Shown piece by piece: positions 23,484-35,528 of a stretch of 64,000 nucleotides of DNA. The notes beneath the pieces were generated by a model. It ran no database searches and had not been told where the DNA came from. It saw only the letters and a list, made by a program, of their open reading frames with translations. The position numbers and the translations under genes are program-made. Numbering within the stretch: the first letter of the stretch is position 1; the number at the start of each line of letters is the position of its first letter. This DNA is from Capra hircus (taxonomy: Eukaryota > Chordata > Mammalia > Artiodactyla > Bovidae). The stretch is taken from NCBI RefSeq assembly GCF_001704415.2, contig NC_030822.1, positions 52,693,345 to 52,757,344 of the forward strand, in the 5' to 3' direction.

Positions 23484-23597
23484 TCTAGGACTTCCTGGTA
23501 GTCCAGTGGTTAAGATTCTGTGCTTCGCGCGCTGGGGGCATGGGTTCAGTGCCTAGTTGGGCAAGTTCCACATGCCACATGGAATGGCCAGAAGATA
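23484..23597 (+). mobile_element. CHR-type SINE
   Basis: AGGACTTCCTGGTAGTCCAG to CCACATGGAATGGCCAG, directly downstream of HYOU1. Confidence 0.85.
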
Positions 23598-23839
23598 ATA
23601 TACATATAAATAATGCATGTTTATTATGACAAATTTAGAAGGTAAAAATTTGAATAACAAAATTACCTATAATACTACCACCAAAACATTGTTAACATTT
23701 TTGAGCTTAGTTGAGATTCATGCATGTAATTTTTCTTCATGAAAACAAAATTGTTTTATTTTTCCTCTGACATCATTTGGACCAGGTATTTTTAGATAAT
23801 ATTTGAAGTATTTTTAGATAATAACCATTTTTAAGGTAA

Positions 23840-24760
23840 CAGTCTCATTTTACAAATAAGAAATAGCAGCAGTTCAAAGAGGTTGAAAGGTCCAAGGAAT
23901 CAGAGGTATTGAGAGGCTCAGCTAAGTTTGAATGTAATGCTGACCCTATAACCCTTCTCTTGTTATCCTGACAGGAATGTGTTGCTACAGCTTCATCATA
24001 TGTAGAACACTTGATTTGGTGGTTCATTGGTTGTGATGAAGCCATGTTTCACCAAAGGAAAGTCACTGTAGTCAATCATTTACGTGTCTAAGCAGTTGAA
24101 TAAGAAATGACCATGAAGATTGTGTTTTTCTATAAAGCTTAAACAAGTTGGACAAGTTTTGAGCCTGAACCTTTTTTTTTTTCCCCAACAGACTTTTTAA
24201 GGGCAGTTAGGTTCACAGCAAAATTAAGCAGAAAGTACACAGAGTTCCCATATACCCTCTGGCCCCATACATGCACAGCCAACCCCAGTATCAACATCCC
24301 ACACCAGAGCAGGTGGTTTGTTACGCTCTATGAACTATTATAATAACTATTACTATCTGTGATCTATCACATTGCATCATTGCATATAGAGTACTCACCA
24401 TCCTAAAAATCCTCTGTGCCCTCCCTCCCTTTTATAACTCCTGGCAACCACAGATCTTTTTACTGTTTCCATAGTTTTGCCCTTTCCAAAATGTCATGTT
24501 GTTGGGATTCCTACAGTATGTAGTGTTGTTTTCAGGTTGGTTCCTTTCACTTAGTAATATGCATTAAGGTTCCTCATTGTGTTTTAGTGGCTTGACAGTG
24601 TCTTTTTAGCACTGACTAGTATCGCGTTGTCCAGATGTATCATAATTTAAACATTCACCTACTAACTGACATCTGGGTTGCTTTTTCAAATTTTGGCAAT
24701 TATGAATAAAGCTGCTTTAAACATCTGTGTTCAGGTTTTAAGTTTTCCATTCATTTGAGT
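23840..24760 (-). repeat. MIR remnant and antisense L1 3' fragment
   Basis: About 23840-23930 shows antisense MIR wording (CTCATTTTACAAATAAGAAAT). About 24165-24760 is an antisense L1 3' fragment (ACTTTTTAAGGGCAGTTAGG, TCTTTTTAGCACTGACTAG, GCAATTATGAATAAAGCTGC). Confidence 0.65.
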
Positions 24761-24844
24761 ATGTAATTATGTATATATTTAAAGTTAACATCGTAACCAT
24801 GTTATTAGCAATTTGTAATATATTCTTAGTTTTTAAATAATTCT

Positions 24845-25112
24845 ATTGACTTATTTTTGGCTGCACTGGGTTTTAGTTGCTCTGTGTGGACTTTCTCTAG
24901 TTGCAGTGTGCAAGCTTCCCATTGTGGTGGCTTCTCTTGTGGAGCACAGGCTCTAGGTACATGAGTTTCAGTAGTTGCTATACGTGGGTTCCGTAGTTGT
25001 GGCAAATAGGCTTAGTTGCTCTGCGGCATGTGAAATCTTGGACCAGGGATGAAACGTGTCCCTCTCGTTGGCAGGTGGATTCTTATCCTCTGTGCCACCA
25101 GGCAAGTCCAGT
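24845..25112 (-). mobile_element. CHR-1-like SINE, antisense
   Basis: Long form with GGCTGCACTGGGTTTTAGTTG, TTGTGGAGCACAGGCTCTAGG and GTGCCACCAGGCAAGTCC. Confidence 0.85.
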
Positions 25113-25529
25113 TCTCAGTTTTTAAACAGCCATTTTTCTACAGGGTTGATTTTTTCCCTCTAGTTTCCATCATCAGGTGGGCATCAATAACAACTTTCCA
25201 GTCCACTGACTAGATATACTATGGTTTATGTAATCTTATCCTCTATTATTGCACACCTAGAGTGTTTCTGCTTTTCAGGATTATAGACAACAGGATCCAG
25301 ACATAAGGTTGTATTCATGATCTCTTAGGTTACGTTAAAAAGGCAGGAATATTTAAGGCAACGGTTATCAGGAGTTGGGCCAGGGGCAGTTGGTAATGTC
25401 TGAAGGTACTTTGGGCTATTGTAACTGGGGAGAGGAGCAAGGATTTCTAATGAAAAGATGTCAAGGATGCTGCTAAAACATCCTGCAATGCACAGAACAG
25501 CCCCCCACTACAAAGAATTATCCAGCCCT

Positions 25530-25955
25530 GGGGAATTCTCTGGTGGTCCAGTGGTAAAGAATCCACCATGCAATGCAGGGGACACATCCCTGTAAGGGAA
25601 CTAAAATCTCACAGACCTCAGAGCAACTAAGCCTGTACACCGCAGGTACAGAGTCCGTGCCCTTCGTGGAAAGACCTCAAGTGCTGAAACTAAGACCAGA
25701 TGCAGCCAAATAAATAGAAAAGAAAGAATTACCCAGCCCCAAAAGTCAATAGGGTCTTCCCAGGTAGCTCAGTGGTAAAGCATCAGCTTGCCAATGCAGA
25801 AGACGCAGCTTCAATCCCTGGGTTGGGAAGATTCCCTGCAGGAGAAAATGGCAATCCACTCCAGTATTCTTGCCTGGAGAATCCCATGGACCAAGGAACC
25901 TAGTGGGCTATAGTCTGTGGGTTCCCAAAAAGTGAGACGTGACTGAGCGCACATG
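25530..25955 (+). mobile_element. CHR-type SINE followed by Bov-tA SINE
   Basis: About 25530-25725 is a CHR-type element (TCTCTGGTGGTCCAGTGG). About 25750-25955 is a Bov-tA (GGGTCTTCCCAGGTAGCTC to GTGAGACGTGACTGAGCG). Confidence 0.88.
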
Positions 25956-26186
25956 CGTGCAAATGTCAATAGTGCTGCATTGAGCAGCCCTGATAGTCCC
26001 ATAGTATTTTCTTTCAATTCTTTGCTAATGTGTGTGGGAGGCAGCACTGTTCACTGATTAAGAAAATGGGTTCTTGGAACTGGGCTCCTGGCTATTCCTG
26101 AGACAAATCTTTTGGCTAGGGTATTTCTCACCTTTTTAAAGGAAGATGAGACCCAAGCTTGAATGATTTCTAGAAACCAACACTGC

Positions 26187-28305
26187 ATTCAGTTCAGTTC
26201 AGTCCAGTTGCTCAGTCGTGTCTGACTCTTTGCGACCCCAGGAACCACAGCACGCCAGGCCTCCCTGTCCATAACCAACTCCCGGAGTCCACCCAGACCC
26301 ATGTTCGAGTCGATGATGCCATCCAACCATCTCATCCTCTGTCATCCCCTTCTCCTCCTGCCCTCAATCTTTCCCAGAATCAGGGTCTTTTCTAATGAGT
26401 CAGCTCTTCACATCAGGTGGCCAAAGTATTGGAGTTTCAGCCTCAACATCAGTCCTTCCAATGAACACCCAGGACTGGTCTCCTTTAGAATGGACTGGTT
26501 GGATTTCCTTGCAGTCCAGGGACTCTCAAGAGTCTTCTCCAACACCATAGTTCAAAAGCATCAATTCTTCGGCCCTCAGCTTTCTTCACAGTCCAACTCT
26601 CACACCCATACACGACCACTGGAAAAACCATAGCCTTGACTAGACGGACCCTTGTTGGCAAAGTAATGTCCCTGCTTCTTAACATGCTGTCTAGGTTGGT
26701 CATAACTTTCCTTCCAAGGAGTAAGCTTCATTTAATTTCATTCCTGCAATCGCCATCTGCAGTGATTTTGGAGCCCAGAAAAATAAAGTCAGCCACTGTT
26801 TCCAGTTTCCCCATGTATCTGCCATGAAGTGATGGGGCCGGATGCCATGATCTTAGTTTTCTGAATGTTGAGCTTTAAGCCAACTTTTTCACTCTCCTCT
26901 TTCACTTTCATCAAGAAGCTCTTTAGCTCCTCTTCACTTTCTGCCATAAGGGTGGTGTCATCTGCATATCTGAGGTTATTGACATTTCTCCAGGCAATCT
27001 TGATTCCAGCTTGTGCTTCTTCCAGCCCAGCGTTTCTCATGATGTACTCTGCATATAAGCTAAATAATCAGGGTGACGGTATACAGTCTTGACATACTCC
27101 TTTCCCTATTTGGAACCAGTCTGTTGTTCCACGTTCAGTTCTAACAGTTGCTTCCTGACCTGCATATAGGTTTCTCAAGAGGCAGGTCAGGTGGTCTGGT
27201 ATTTCCATCTCTTCCAGAATTTTCCAGTTTATTGTGATTCACATAGTCAAAGGCTTTGGCATAGTCAATAAAGCAGAAATAGATGTTTTTCTGGAACTCT
27301 GTTGCTTTTTCCATGATCCAGTGGATGTTGGCAATTTGATCTCTGGTTCCTCTGCCTTTTCTAAATCCATCAGGAAGTTCACGATTCACGTATTGCTGAA
27401 GCCTGGCTTGGAAAATTTTGAGCATTACTTTACTAGCATGTGAGATGAGTGCAATTGTGCGGTAGTTAGAGCATTATTTGGCATTGTCTTTCTTTGGGAT
27501 TGGATTGAAAACTGACCTTTTCCAGTCTTGTGGCCACTGCTGAGTTTTCCATATTTGCTGGCATATTGAGTGCAGCGCTTTCACAGCATCATCTTTCAGG
27601 ATTTGAAAGAGCTCAACTGGAATTCCATCACCTCTACTAGCTTTGTTCGTAGTGATGCTTCCTAAGGTCCACTTGACTTCACATTCCAGGATGTCTGGCT
27701 CTAGGTAAGTGATCACACCATCGTCATTATTTGGGTTGTGAAGATCTTTTTTGTACAGTGCTTCTGTGTATTCTTGCCACCTCTTCTTAATATCTTCTGC
27801 TTCTGTTAGGTCCATAACTTTCTGTCCTTTGTTGAGACCATCTTTGCATGAAATGTTCCCTTGGTATCTCTAATTTTCTTGAAGAGATCTCTAGTCTTTC
27901 CCATTCTATTGTTTTCCTCTATTTCTTTGCACTGATCGCTGAGGAAGGCTTTCTTATCTCTCCTTGCTATTCTTTGGAACTCTGCATTCAAATGGGTATA
28001 TCTTTCCTTTTCTCCTTTGCTTTCACTTCCCGTCTTTTCACAGCTGTTTGTAAGGCCTCCTCAGACAGCCATTTTGCTTTTTTGCATTTCTTTTTCTTGG
28101 GGATGTTCTTGATTCCTGTCTCCTGTACAATGTCACGAACCTCCATCCATAGTTCATCAGGCACTCTGTCTATCAGATTTAGTCCCTTAAATCTAGTTCT
28201 CACTTCCCCTGTATAGTCATAAGGGATTTGATTTAGGTCATACCTGAATGGTCCAGTGGTTTTCTCCACTTTCTTCAATTTCAGTCTGAATTTGGCAAAC
28301 ACCAC
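26187..28305 (-). mobile_element. BovB LINE, longest single copy, antisense
   Basis: The 3' end (TTCAGTTCAGTTCAGTCCAG on the plus strand) is at the left, and the element extends about 2.1 kb 5'-ward. It carries RT remnants: GFRKGRGTRDQIANIHWIME, FIDYAKAFDYVNHNKLE, RYADDTTLMAE and the IQKTKIMASGPI tail. It is 5'-truncated and has several stops and frameshifts, so it is not mobile by itself. Confidence 0.93.
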
Positions 28306-28529
28306 ATTAATACTATAATTTTGCCAACGTGATAGATGAAAAGTGGCATCAATTTTATTTCATGATTGAGGCTGAGCATCTAATTGAAGAACCATTTCTA
28401 TTCCTCTTCTTAGTGACATTTGTTCTCTAACATTTGTGCATTTTCCCACTAGGTTGCTGGTCTTAATGATTTTTAAGAATTTTTCTATCTATTAAAAATC
28501 AATCCCTTGTCCACCACTTGTAAATGTAA

Positions 28530-30105
28530 TGACTTCCCTGGTGATCCAGTGACTAAGACTGCCCTTCCAATGCAGGGGTCCTGGGTTTGATCCCTGGTCA
28601 GGGAACTAGATCCCACATGCCACAGCTAGAGATCCTGGGTGCTGCAACTAAGACCCGGTGCAGCCAAATAAATAAATACAGAAATATTTTTTTAAACCTA
28701 TAATAATTAAACCTGTACATTACTGGCATATAAGAAACATTATTATTAGCCAGTTACTAAGAATTCTGAAACAAAAATACAGGTGAAAACAACATGGGGA
28801 TGATAAGCAGAGAAATTAAGAAGAAGGAATTTGTTTGTTAAGAGGATGATATCAATTTTAAACAGCTTAAGGCACTGATGGAAAAATCAGCATGACTATG
28901 GATCTTAATAATTGATGATATGCTTACAAAAGACTCACTTTAAAGAGACAAACAGGTTGAAAATGAAAATACTGAAAATGATATTTCATGCAAATAGTAA
29001 CCAAAAGACAGCTGGATTATTTTATTATTATTGTTGAATACCAATTTAAACTTTAAAACCGACATTAAAGGGGACTTCCCTGGTGGTCCAGTGGCTAAGA
29101 ATCTGCCTTGCAATGCAAGGGATGTGAGTACCATCCCTGATCCAGAAAGAGCCTGCATGCCAGCAGAAAAACTAAGCCCATTGCCGCAACTAGAGAGACC
29201 CTGTACGACCACGAGAGACCCCACATAATGCAGTGGAGAGCCCCTGTGCCCCAACTAAGACCAGATGCAGCCAAATAAATAAATAGTAAAAAATAAAATT
29301 AAACAAAAACAGACATTACAGGACTTCCCTGCTGGTCCAGTGGCTAAGACTCTGTGCCCCTAATGCAGGGGGTCCAGGGTCGGGGAACCATGTCGTACAT
29401 GCTGCAAATAAGAGCTGGTGCGGCCAAATAAATAAATACATATTAAAAAATAAAACTGTATTTTGTGCTATATGAATTATATCTGAATTTTTAAAATATG
29501 TGTGATTAGTGTTATTATTTTTAAATTTGCTCTATGTTAGCAGTCATATTATAAAAAGGGTATAAAGAGAGAAATTTTTGTAGGGCAGAGTAGTGACTTA
29601 TTTCTGTTTTTTCTTGATCAGTATCTTCAGAGTATTCTCTGTTTTTAGTTTTTCAAAGAGTCTAGCTTTGAGACACTGTATTATAGTTTGTTTTTGTTTC
29701 GTTAATTTCTGCTGTTGCTGATTCATTTTCTTTGAATTTATTTTATTTAAAAACAATCTTAGGGCTTCCCTGGTGGCTCAGTGGTAAAGAATCCACCTGG
29801 CAATGCAGGAGACATGAGTTTGATCCCTGGTCCAGGAAGATCCCACCTGCCACAGAGCAAGTAAGCCTGTGTGCCACAACTACTGATCCCCTGCTCTAGA
29901 GCCCAGGAACTGAAACTACTGAACCCATGTGCCACAACTACTGAAGCCTGCATGCTCAGAGCCTGGGTTAGGCAAGAGAAGCTACATCAATGAGAAGCAC
30001 GTTCACTGCAACAAAGGGCAACCTTCGCTCATCGCAGCTAGAGAAAGCCCTTGCAAAGCAACGAAGACCCAGTGCAGCCAAAAATAAAATAAATAAATAA
30101 ATATA
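28530..30105 (+). mobile_element. Cluster of four CHR-type SINEs
   Basis: Sense copies lie at about 28530-28690, 29070-29290, 29320-29445 and 29760-30105. Each opens with CTTCCCTGGTGGTCCAGTGG or a variant and ends with GCAGCCAAATAAATAAAT-like tails. The last is the long form with CACAACTACTGAAGCC. Between them is AT-rich sequence with no gene. Confidence 0.85.
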
Positions 30106-30224
30106 TATATAGTTTTTTTTAAGAACTGTAGATAATTTTATGTTTTTGATGATGTTATCTTCCTTCAGAGAAGAATTTCTTTTGAGTATTGTAGGTAGTA
30201 TAGGGGGAAATCGCCTATTTTTTT

Positions 30225-30730
30225 CCTAAAACTGTATTCCCCAGTTTTATTGAAGTATATCTGTCAAATAAAATTGTATTACATTTAAACTGTATTACAA
30301 ATAAAAGTGTAATATTATTTAAAGTGTAAAAGTGATGATTTGTTATATGTACATATTATGAAATGATTCCCAAATCAAGTTAATTAAGATCTACTCTCTT
30401 AGCAAGTTTCAAGTACAAAACACAGTGTTATTTACTATAGTCACCATGCAGTACATCATTAGATTCTCAGAACTTGTTCATCTTATATCCTTCGACCATC
30501 CTCTCCCCATTTCCCCTACCTCGTAGCCCCTGACAGCCACCACTTTGAGTTCAACCTTATACTTTCGTGCTGTGCCAGGTCTTAACTGCACCATTCAGAT
30601 GCTCTAGTTGTGGTGCTTGGGCTTAATTGCCCTGCAGCATATGGGATCTTCGTTCCCTGACCAGGGATTGAACCCGAGTCCCCTGCATTGGAAGTGGTTT
30701 CTTAACCACTGGACCGCCAGAGAACTCCCC
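30225..30730 (-). mobile_element. Antisense L1 piece and CHR-type SINE
   Basis: About 30225-30560 is antisense L1 3' sequence (CAGTTTTATTGAAGTATATC, GTCACCATGCAGTACATCAT). About 30570-30730 is an antisense CHR-type SINE ending GACCGCCAGAGAACTCCCC. Confidence 0.75.
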
Positions 30731-30935
30731 TTTGTCCATTTTTAAATTGGGATATTTGGGGGGGTTTTGCTATTGACTTGGAAAAGTTTCCTTATACATT
30801 TTGAAGGTTAATCCTTATTGGTTTGCAAATATTTTCTCTCATTCTGCACATTGTCTTTTCATTTTTCTGGTGGGGGGGCATGTGGCGGGGGGTTGTTTCC
30901 TTTGCCATGTAGAAGCTTTTTAGTTTGATGTAAGG

Positions 30936-31400
30936 TCCGTCTAGTCAAGGGTATGGTTTTTCCAGTAGTCATGTATGGATGTGAGAGTTGGACTGTGAAG
31001 AAGGCTGAGCGCCAAAGAATTGATGCTTTTGAACTGTGGTGTTGGAGAAGACTCTTGAGAGTCCCTTGGACTGCAAGGAGATCCAACCAGTCCATCCTAA
31101 AGGAGATCAGCCCTGGGAGTTCTTTGGAAGGAATGATGCTAAAAGCTGAAACTCCAGTATTTTGGCCAGCTCATGCGAAGAGTTGACTCATTGGGAAATA
31201 CTCTAATGCTGGGAGGGATTGGGGGCAGGAGGAGCAGGAGACGACCGAGGATGAGATGGCTGGATGGCATCACCGACTTGATGGACATGAGTTTGGGTGA
31301 ACTCTGGGAGTTTGTGATGGACAGGGAGGCCTGGCGTGCTGTGGTTCATGGAGTCGCATAGAGTCGGACACGACTACGCAACTGAACTGAACTGAACTGA
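30936..31400 (+). mobile_element. BovB 3' fragment inside L1
   Basis: Sense BovB 3' end from GTCCGTCTAGTCAAGGGTATGG to a GAACTGAACTGAACTGAA tail, inserted between two collinear L1 blocks. Confidence 0.92.
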
Positions 31401-31707
31401 ATCTCATTTTTTTATTTTTGCCTCAGTTGCCTGTGTTTTTGGTGTCAAATGAAAATGAAAAAAAAAAGAAAAAACATTGCCACAACCAATGTCATGGAGC
31501 TTTTCCGTGTTTTGTTCTAGAAGTACTATAGCTTCAGCTCTTATGCTAAATTCTTTAATCCTTTTTGAGTGGACTTTTGTGTATGGTGTAAGATAGAAGT
31601 CCAATTTTAGATTTTTGTATGTGGATATCTCATTTCCCAAATGCCATTTATTGAAGAGATTTCTCCCATTGTGCATTCTTGACACCGTCACCAAAAATTA
31701 GTTGACT

Positions 31708-31930
31708 GCCTGCGCGTGTGCTCAGTCACCTCAGTTGTGTCTGACTCTTCGTGACCCCATGGAGTGTAGCCTGCCAAATTCCTCTGTCCATGAGATTCTC
31801 CAGGCAAGAATATTGGATTGGTTCCCAAGATCCTCCAGGGGATCTTCCTGATCCAGGGATTGAACCCAAGTCTCCTGTGTCTCCTGCATTGCAGGCAGAT
31901 TCTTTATTGCTGAGCCACCAGAGAAACCCC
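31708..31930 (-). mobile_element. Bov-tA SINE inside L1
   Basis: Antisense full-length Bov-tA (CAGTTGTGTCTGACTCTTCG to GAGCCACCAGAGAAACCCC). Confidence 0.92.
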
Positions 31931-32429
31931 AGTTGACTGCATATATGTGGGTTAATTTCTGGGTTCTCTATACTGTTTCATTGATTTATGTGTCTATTTT
32001 TAATGCCAGTATCATACAGTCTGATTATCCTAGCTTTGTCATATAATTTAAAATCAGAAAGTGTGGTACTACGAGACTTGCTCTTCTTGCTCAAGACTAT
32101 TTTAGCTACTTGGGATCTTTTGTGGTTCCATATGAATTTTGGAATTGTTTGGAATTGTTTTTCTATTTCTGTTTCTATAATGCCATTGGAATTTTTATAG
32201 GGATTGCACTGAATTTGCAGCTAGCTTCGGGTAATATGAACATTTTAAGCATTATTAATTCTTTCAATCCATAGACACAGAATATCTTCCCATTTGTGTC
32301 CTCAAAGTTTTTCAAAAATGTTTTATAGTTTTCAATAAACAGATATTTCACCTCCTCAGTTAAATTTATTCCTAAGTATTATATTCTTTTTGATGCTACT
32401 GTAAATGGGATTGTTAATCTCTTTTTAGC

Positions 32430-32922
32430 CTTTTTAAAAAATTATTTTTGACTGGGTTGGGTCTTTGTGCTATGCCTGGGCTTTCTCCAGCTGCAGTGAG
32501 TGGAGGCTAGTCTCTAGTTGTGTTGTACAGGCTTCTCATTGGAGCGGCTTCTCTTGTTGTGGAGCACGGGCTCTAGAAGAAGTGGGTTTTGTAGTTGTGT
32601 CATGCAGGTGTAGTTGCGTTGTGGCAGGTGGAATCTTCCCTGACCAGGGATCAAACCTGTGTCCTCTGCAGTTGAGGGCAGATTCCTAACCACTGGTCCA
32701 CGAGAAAGAAAGTGAAGTCGCTCAGTCGTGTCCCATTCTTTGCAACCCCATGGACTGTAGCCCACCAGGCTTCACTGTCCATGGGATTTTCCAGGCATGA
32801 ATACTGGAGTGGGTTGCCATTTCCTACTCCAGGGAATCTTCCCAACCCAGGGATCGAGCCTGGGTCTCCCGAATTGCAGGCAGATTCTTTACCCTCTAAG
32901 CCACGAGGGGAGGTCCTTAATT
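32430..32922 (-). mobile_element. CHR-type SINE and Bov-tA, antisense pair
   Basis: About 32430-32702 is a long CHR-type SINE (GACTGGGTTGGGTCTTTGTG). About 32703-32922 is a Bov-tA (GTCGTGTCCCATTCTTTGC to AAGCCACGAGGGGAGGTCC). Confidence 0.9.
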
Positions 32923-32961
32923 TCTTTTTTGGAGCCCATCCAGCAGTCAGGCAGATCTGCC

Positions 32962-32988
32962 TCTTGCTTCAACAGTAGTTGGTCAGAA
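32962..32988 (+). promoter_or_regulatory. Degenerate iron-responsive element of the FTL pseudogene
   Basis: The bulge and stem wording TTGCTTCAA-CAGTAG-TTGGT keeps the IRE fold. However, the apical loop reads CAGTAG where functional IREs have CAGTGN, so the conserved loop G is replaced by A (position 32977). It is seen in a dead copy and is not expected to bind IRP. Confidence 0.7.
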
Positions 32989-33654
32989 CAGAGCAGGGGC
33001 TTTCCTTCCAGCCTCTGACCATCCTGTAACCTGCTCTCCAGTCACCACCTCCAGGACTATCTTCTCGGCCACCCTCTACCTCCAGGACCAGCCAACAGGG
33101 TTTTGTGTGGTGGCTCCTTACTGTCATCAACCATGAGCTCCCAGATTTGTCAGACCTATTCCACTGACATGGAGACTGCGGCCCACCATCCAGTCAACCA
33201 GCATCTGGGAGTCTCTGGCCTTCCACACTTACCTCCCTGGGCTTCTACCTCAACTGCAACAACATGGCCCTGGAGGATGTGGGCTGCTTCTTTCTGCCAG
33301 TTGGTCAAGAACTGTGAGGGCTCCAAGCATCTTTAGAAGATCAAAACCAGTTCACTTCTCTGACCTCTTCCAGGACTCAGAGAAGTTGGCCCAGTAGGGG
33401 TGAGGCAAGACCTGGAGGCTATGGAAACCACCATGGCCCTGGAGAAGACCCTGAACCAGGCTCTTCTGCATTTGCGTGCCCTGGGTTCTGCCCACACATA
33501 CCTGGACGACAGCTTCCTAGAGGTGACACAGGCTGGGACTCAGGCCTGGGACCCTAGAGTGGAGTGCTTGTACCTGGACAACTGACTATATCTCTGCAGT
33601 AACAGAATACAAAGAAACTATAAGGGACTAAAAGCAGCTCCGTACATGCACAAC

Positions 33655-34065
33655 TGGGGCAAACGGCAACCCACTCCAGTGTTCTTGCCTGGAGAATCCC
33701 AGGGACGGTGGAGCCTGATGGGCTGCCATCTATGGGGTCGCACAGAGTCGGACACAACTGAAGCGACTTAGCAGCAGCAGCAGGAATAATTTAGGAGAAG
33801 GCAGTGGCACCCCATTCCAGTACTCTTGCCTGGAAAATCCCATGGACAGAGGAGCCTGGTGGGTTGCAGTCCATGGGGTCGCTAAGAGTCTGACATGACT
33901 AAGCGACTTCACTCTCACTTTTCACTTTCATGCATTGGAGAAGGAAATGGCAACCTATTCCAGTGTTTTTGCCTGGAGAATCCCAGGGACGAGGGAGCCT
34001 GGTGGCTACCGTCTATGGGGTCTCACAGAGTCGGACACGACTACAGCGACTTAGCAGTAGCAGGA
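33655..34065 (+). mobile_element. Three Bov-A units (Bov-A and Bov-A2) in the LTR
   Basis: Three successive copies of CACTCCAGT...TTGCCTGGA...GTCGGACACAACTG with GCGACTTAGCAGCAGCAG and GCGACTTCACTCTCAC junctions, typical of Bov-A2 monomers. Confidence 0.88.
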
Positions 34066-34257
34066 ACAAGATACAAAAAGATCAAAACCCAACTGCCACT
34101 TCTGAGATGTCAGACCTGCACACAGCGTAACCAAGGGGTTGGGCAGATCACCCAAGCCACCCCTCCACCTGGACCCAGGGGACCCATCCTTCCCCTCCCC
34201 CATGTATATTTTTTAATGGCCAAATGGCAAATGCATTGGATCCTGGTTTCAGACTTT

Positions 34258-34522
34258 TTTAAAACTTTTATTTATTTATGTATTTTTGGCTGTGTTGGAT
34301 CTTCATCGCTTCTCCGACTTTTCTGTAGTTGTGTGCAGGTTCTCACTGCAGTGGCTTCTCTTGTTTCGGAGTACCGACTCTAAGGCACTCAGGTTTCAGT
34401 AGCTGTATGTGGGCTCAATAGTTGTGGTGCATGAGCCTAGTTGCTCAGCAACACGTGGGATCAAACCCGTGTCTCCTTCACTGACAGGCGGATTCTTTAC
34501 CACTGAGAAACCAGGGAAGCCC
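34258..34522 (-). mobile_element. CHR-type SINE inside the LTR
   Basis: Antisense copy (TTTTTGGCTGTGTTGGATC to GAGAAACCAGGGAAGCCC) separating LTR U3 from the CCCCCATTTAAGGGACC TATA-like part. Confidence 0.85.
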
Positions 34523-35165
34523 TCCCCTCCCCCATTTAAGGGACCAGCTTACACCTCCTGCCCGCCTCCCCCCTCCACCCCAACCCCACCGCAGGGAGTG
34601 AGCAAGGGCACTGGTTACTTGTTCTCGCTCCCTCCTGCTGTAGTCCCAATAAAGCCTTGCTGAATTTTTTTCCTGGCCTCTTATCAATTTCTACTGATTA
34701 AAGATTTCACGAACTCTGGTCTGTAACAGAGAAAGAGGTGAAAGTCATCAGGAAGGCGGTGGCCACATGACTAATCTCAGCAAGGCTGGCAGCCCCTGGG
34801 CTGAGATGGGCAGAGAATCCTTTCCAAAGGTCCCATGAGTAGCCCCCCAAAGCTCAGTAGCCTTTGAGGGGCTCCTCTGCATCTCCCCGGTATAAGGGCT
34901 TCTGCCTAAGCCTCTCCCTGCAACCTCCAGACAGGTTTTTAACCACCCTGGAGCCCACCAAATGGAAACAATAAAGCTTTTTGAAGAAAACACAACCTCT
35001 TTCCAGATAATTCTTGTTAGTGTATAGAAACTGGCTTTGAGTATTAATTTCATATCCTGCAACTTTACAGAATTCATTGAGATAACAGATTTGGGGTTTT
35101 TTGGTGGAGTCTTTAGAGTTTTCTCTATATAAAATCATGTCACTTGAAAACAGATAATTTTAAGG

Positions 35166-35528
35166 GTGGAGGAAGATCATAATGCAGCAGTCTCAGGACC
35201 ATTTTACCTTCTTTTCTTTTTCTATTTTTTTAAGCATGTATTTCACTCTCACATGTGAGACAGACTGAGTAAATATATGTGATGTAAACGTCAGGTTTTT
35301 ATTTCTTTCTACATGCCAAAGACAAGTAGAAAATAACACAAATTATCCTTTCGAGCTGATAAAATTCCTATAAAAATAATGATAAGTTCAGCTGTCAAAG
35401 CTAAATCAAATTGTCTCTAAATATAGTAGCAACCCAAATGTGGTGAGGCCAAGAAACATCACAGCCACAAAACTAAGGTTAACTGAGGAAATGGCTTGTT
35501 CATTTTGCCTTCTTAGAAATGATCCAAA
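35166..35528. other. AT-rich intergenic sequence, nothing recognised
   Basis: No gene-like reading. It may include old L1 sequence but nothing I can align by eye. Confidence 0.4.

Larger units (their letters stand above)
33523..34728 (+). mobile_element. ERV LTR inserted in the FTL pseudogene, carrying SINEs
   Basis: The LTR U3 part includes AAAACCCAACTGCCACTTCTG and TGGGCAGATCACCCAAGCC. R/U5 has CCAATAAAGCCTTGCTGAAT and ends GGTCTGTAACA at 34728. Three Bov-A units (about 33655-33785, then a Bov-A2 dimer about 33795-34065) and an antisense CHR SINE (about 34258-34522) lie inside it. The left end is approximate. No ERV genes adjoin it. Confidence 0.75.
32940..34990 (+). pseudogene. Processed ferritin light chain (FTL) pseudogene, split by an ERV LTR
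   Basis: An intronless FTL copy. Block 1 (about 32940-33520) has the FTL 5'UTR, including the remains of the iron-responsive element (GCCTCTTGCTTCAACAG) and TCTTCTCGGCCACC. ATG at 33133 begins MSSQICQTYSTDMETA, and further on come MALEKTLNQALLHL and ALGSAHTYLD. Block 2 (about 34729-34990) resumes at GAGGTGAAAGTCATCAGG (Glu-Val-Lys-Val-Ile) and continues through the last codons. It then reads the FTL 3'UTR (GGGCTTCTGCCTAAGCCTCTC) to AATAAAGCTTTTTGA with AATAAA at 34970-34975. Frameshifts, stops and the LTR insertion between the blocks show that it makes no ferritin. Loss of introns, retained UTRs and location inside an L1 indicate L1-mediated retrotransposition. Confidence 0.9.
30731..35165 (-). 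mobile_element. L1 ORF2 3' region split into four blocks by later insertions
   Basis: Antisense L1 blocks lie at about 30731-30935, 31401-31705, 31931-32430 and 34990-35165 (for example TTTGCCATGTAGAAGCTTTT, ATTTATTGAAGAGATTTC, TTAAATTTATTCCTAAGTATT, TTAGTGTATAGAAACTGG, TTTTGGTGGAGTCTTTAGAG). They are collinear with one L1 ORF2/3' region. The gaps are filled by a BovB, Bov-tA and CHR SINEs, an FTL retrocopy and an ERV LTR. One old L1 therefore served as landing site for at least six later events. Confidence 0.85.

Noticed and set aside
33103..33336. Functional ferritin light chain gene
   Set aside because: The frame shifts within about 15 codons of the ATG, stops occur early, the IRE loop is mutated and an LTR splits the copy.
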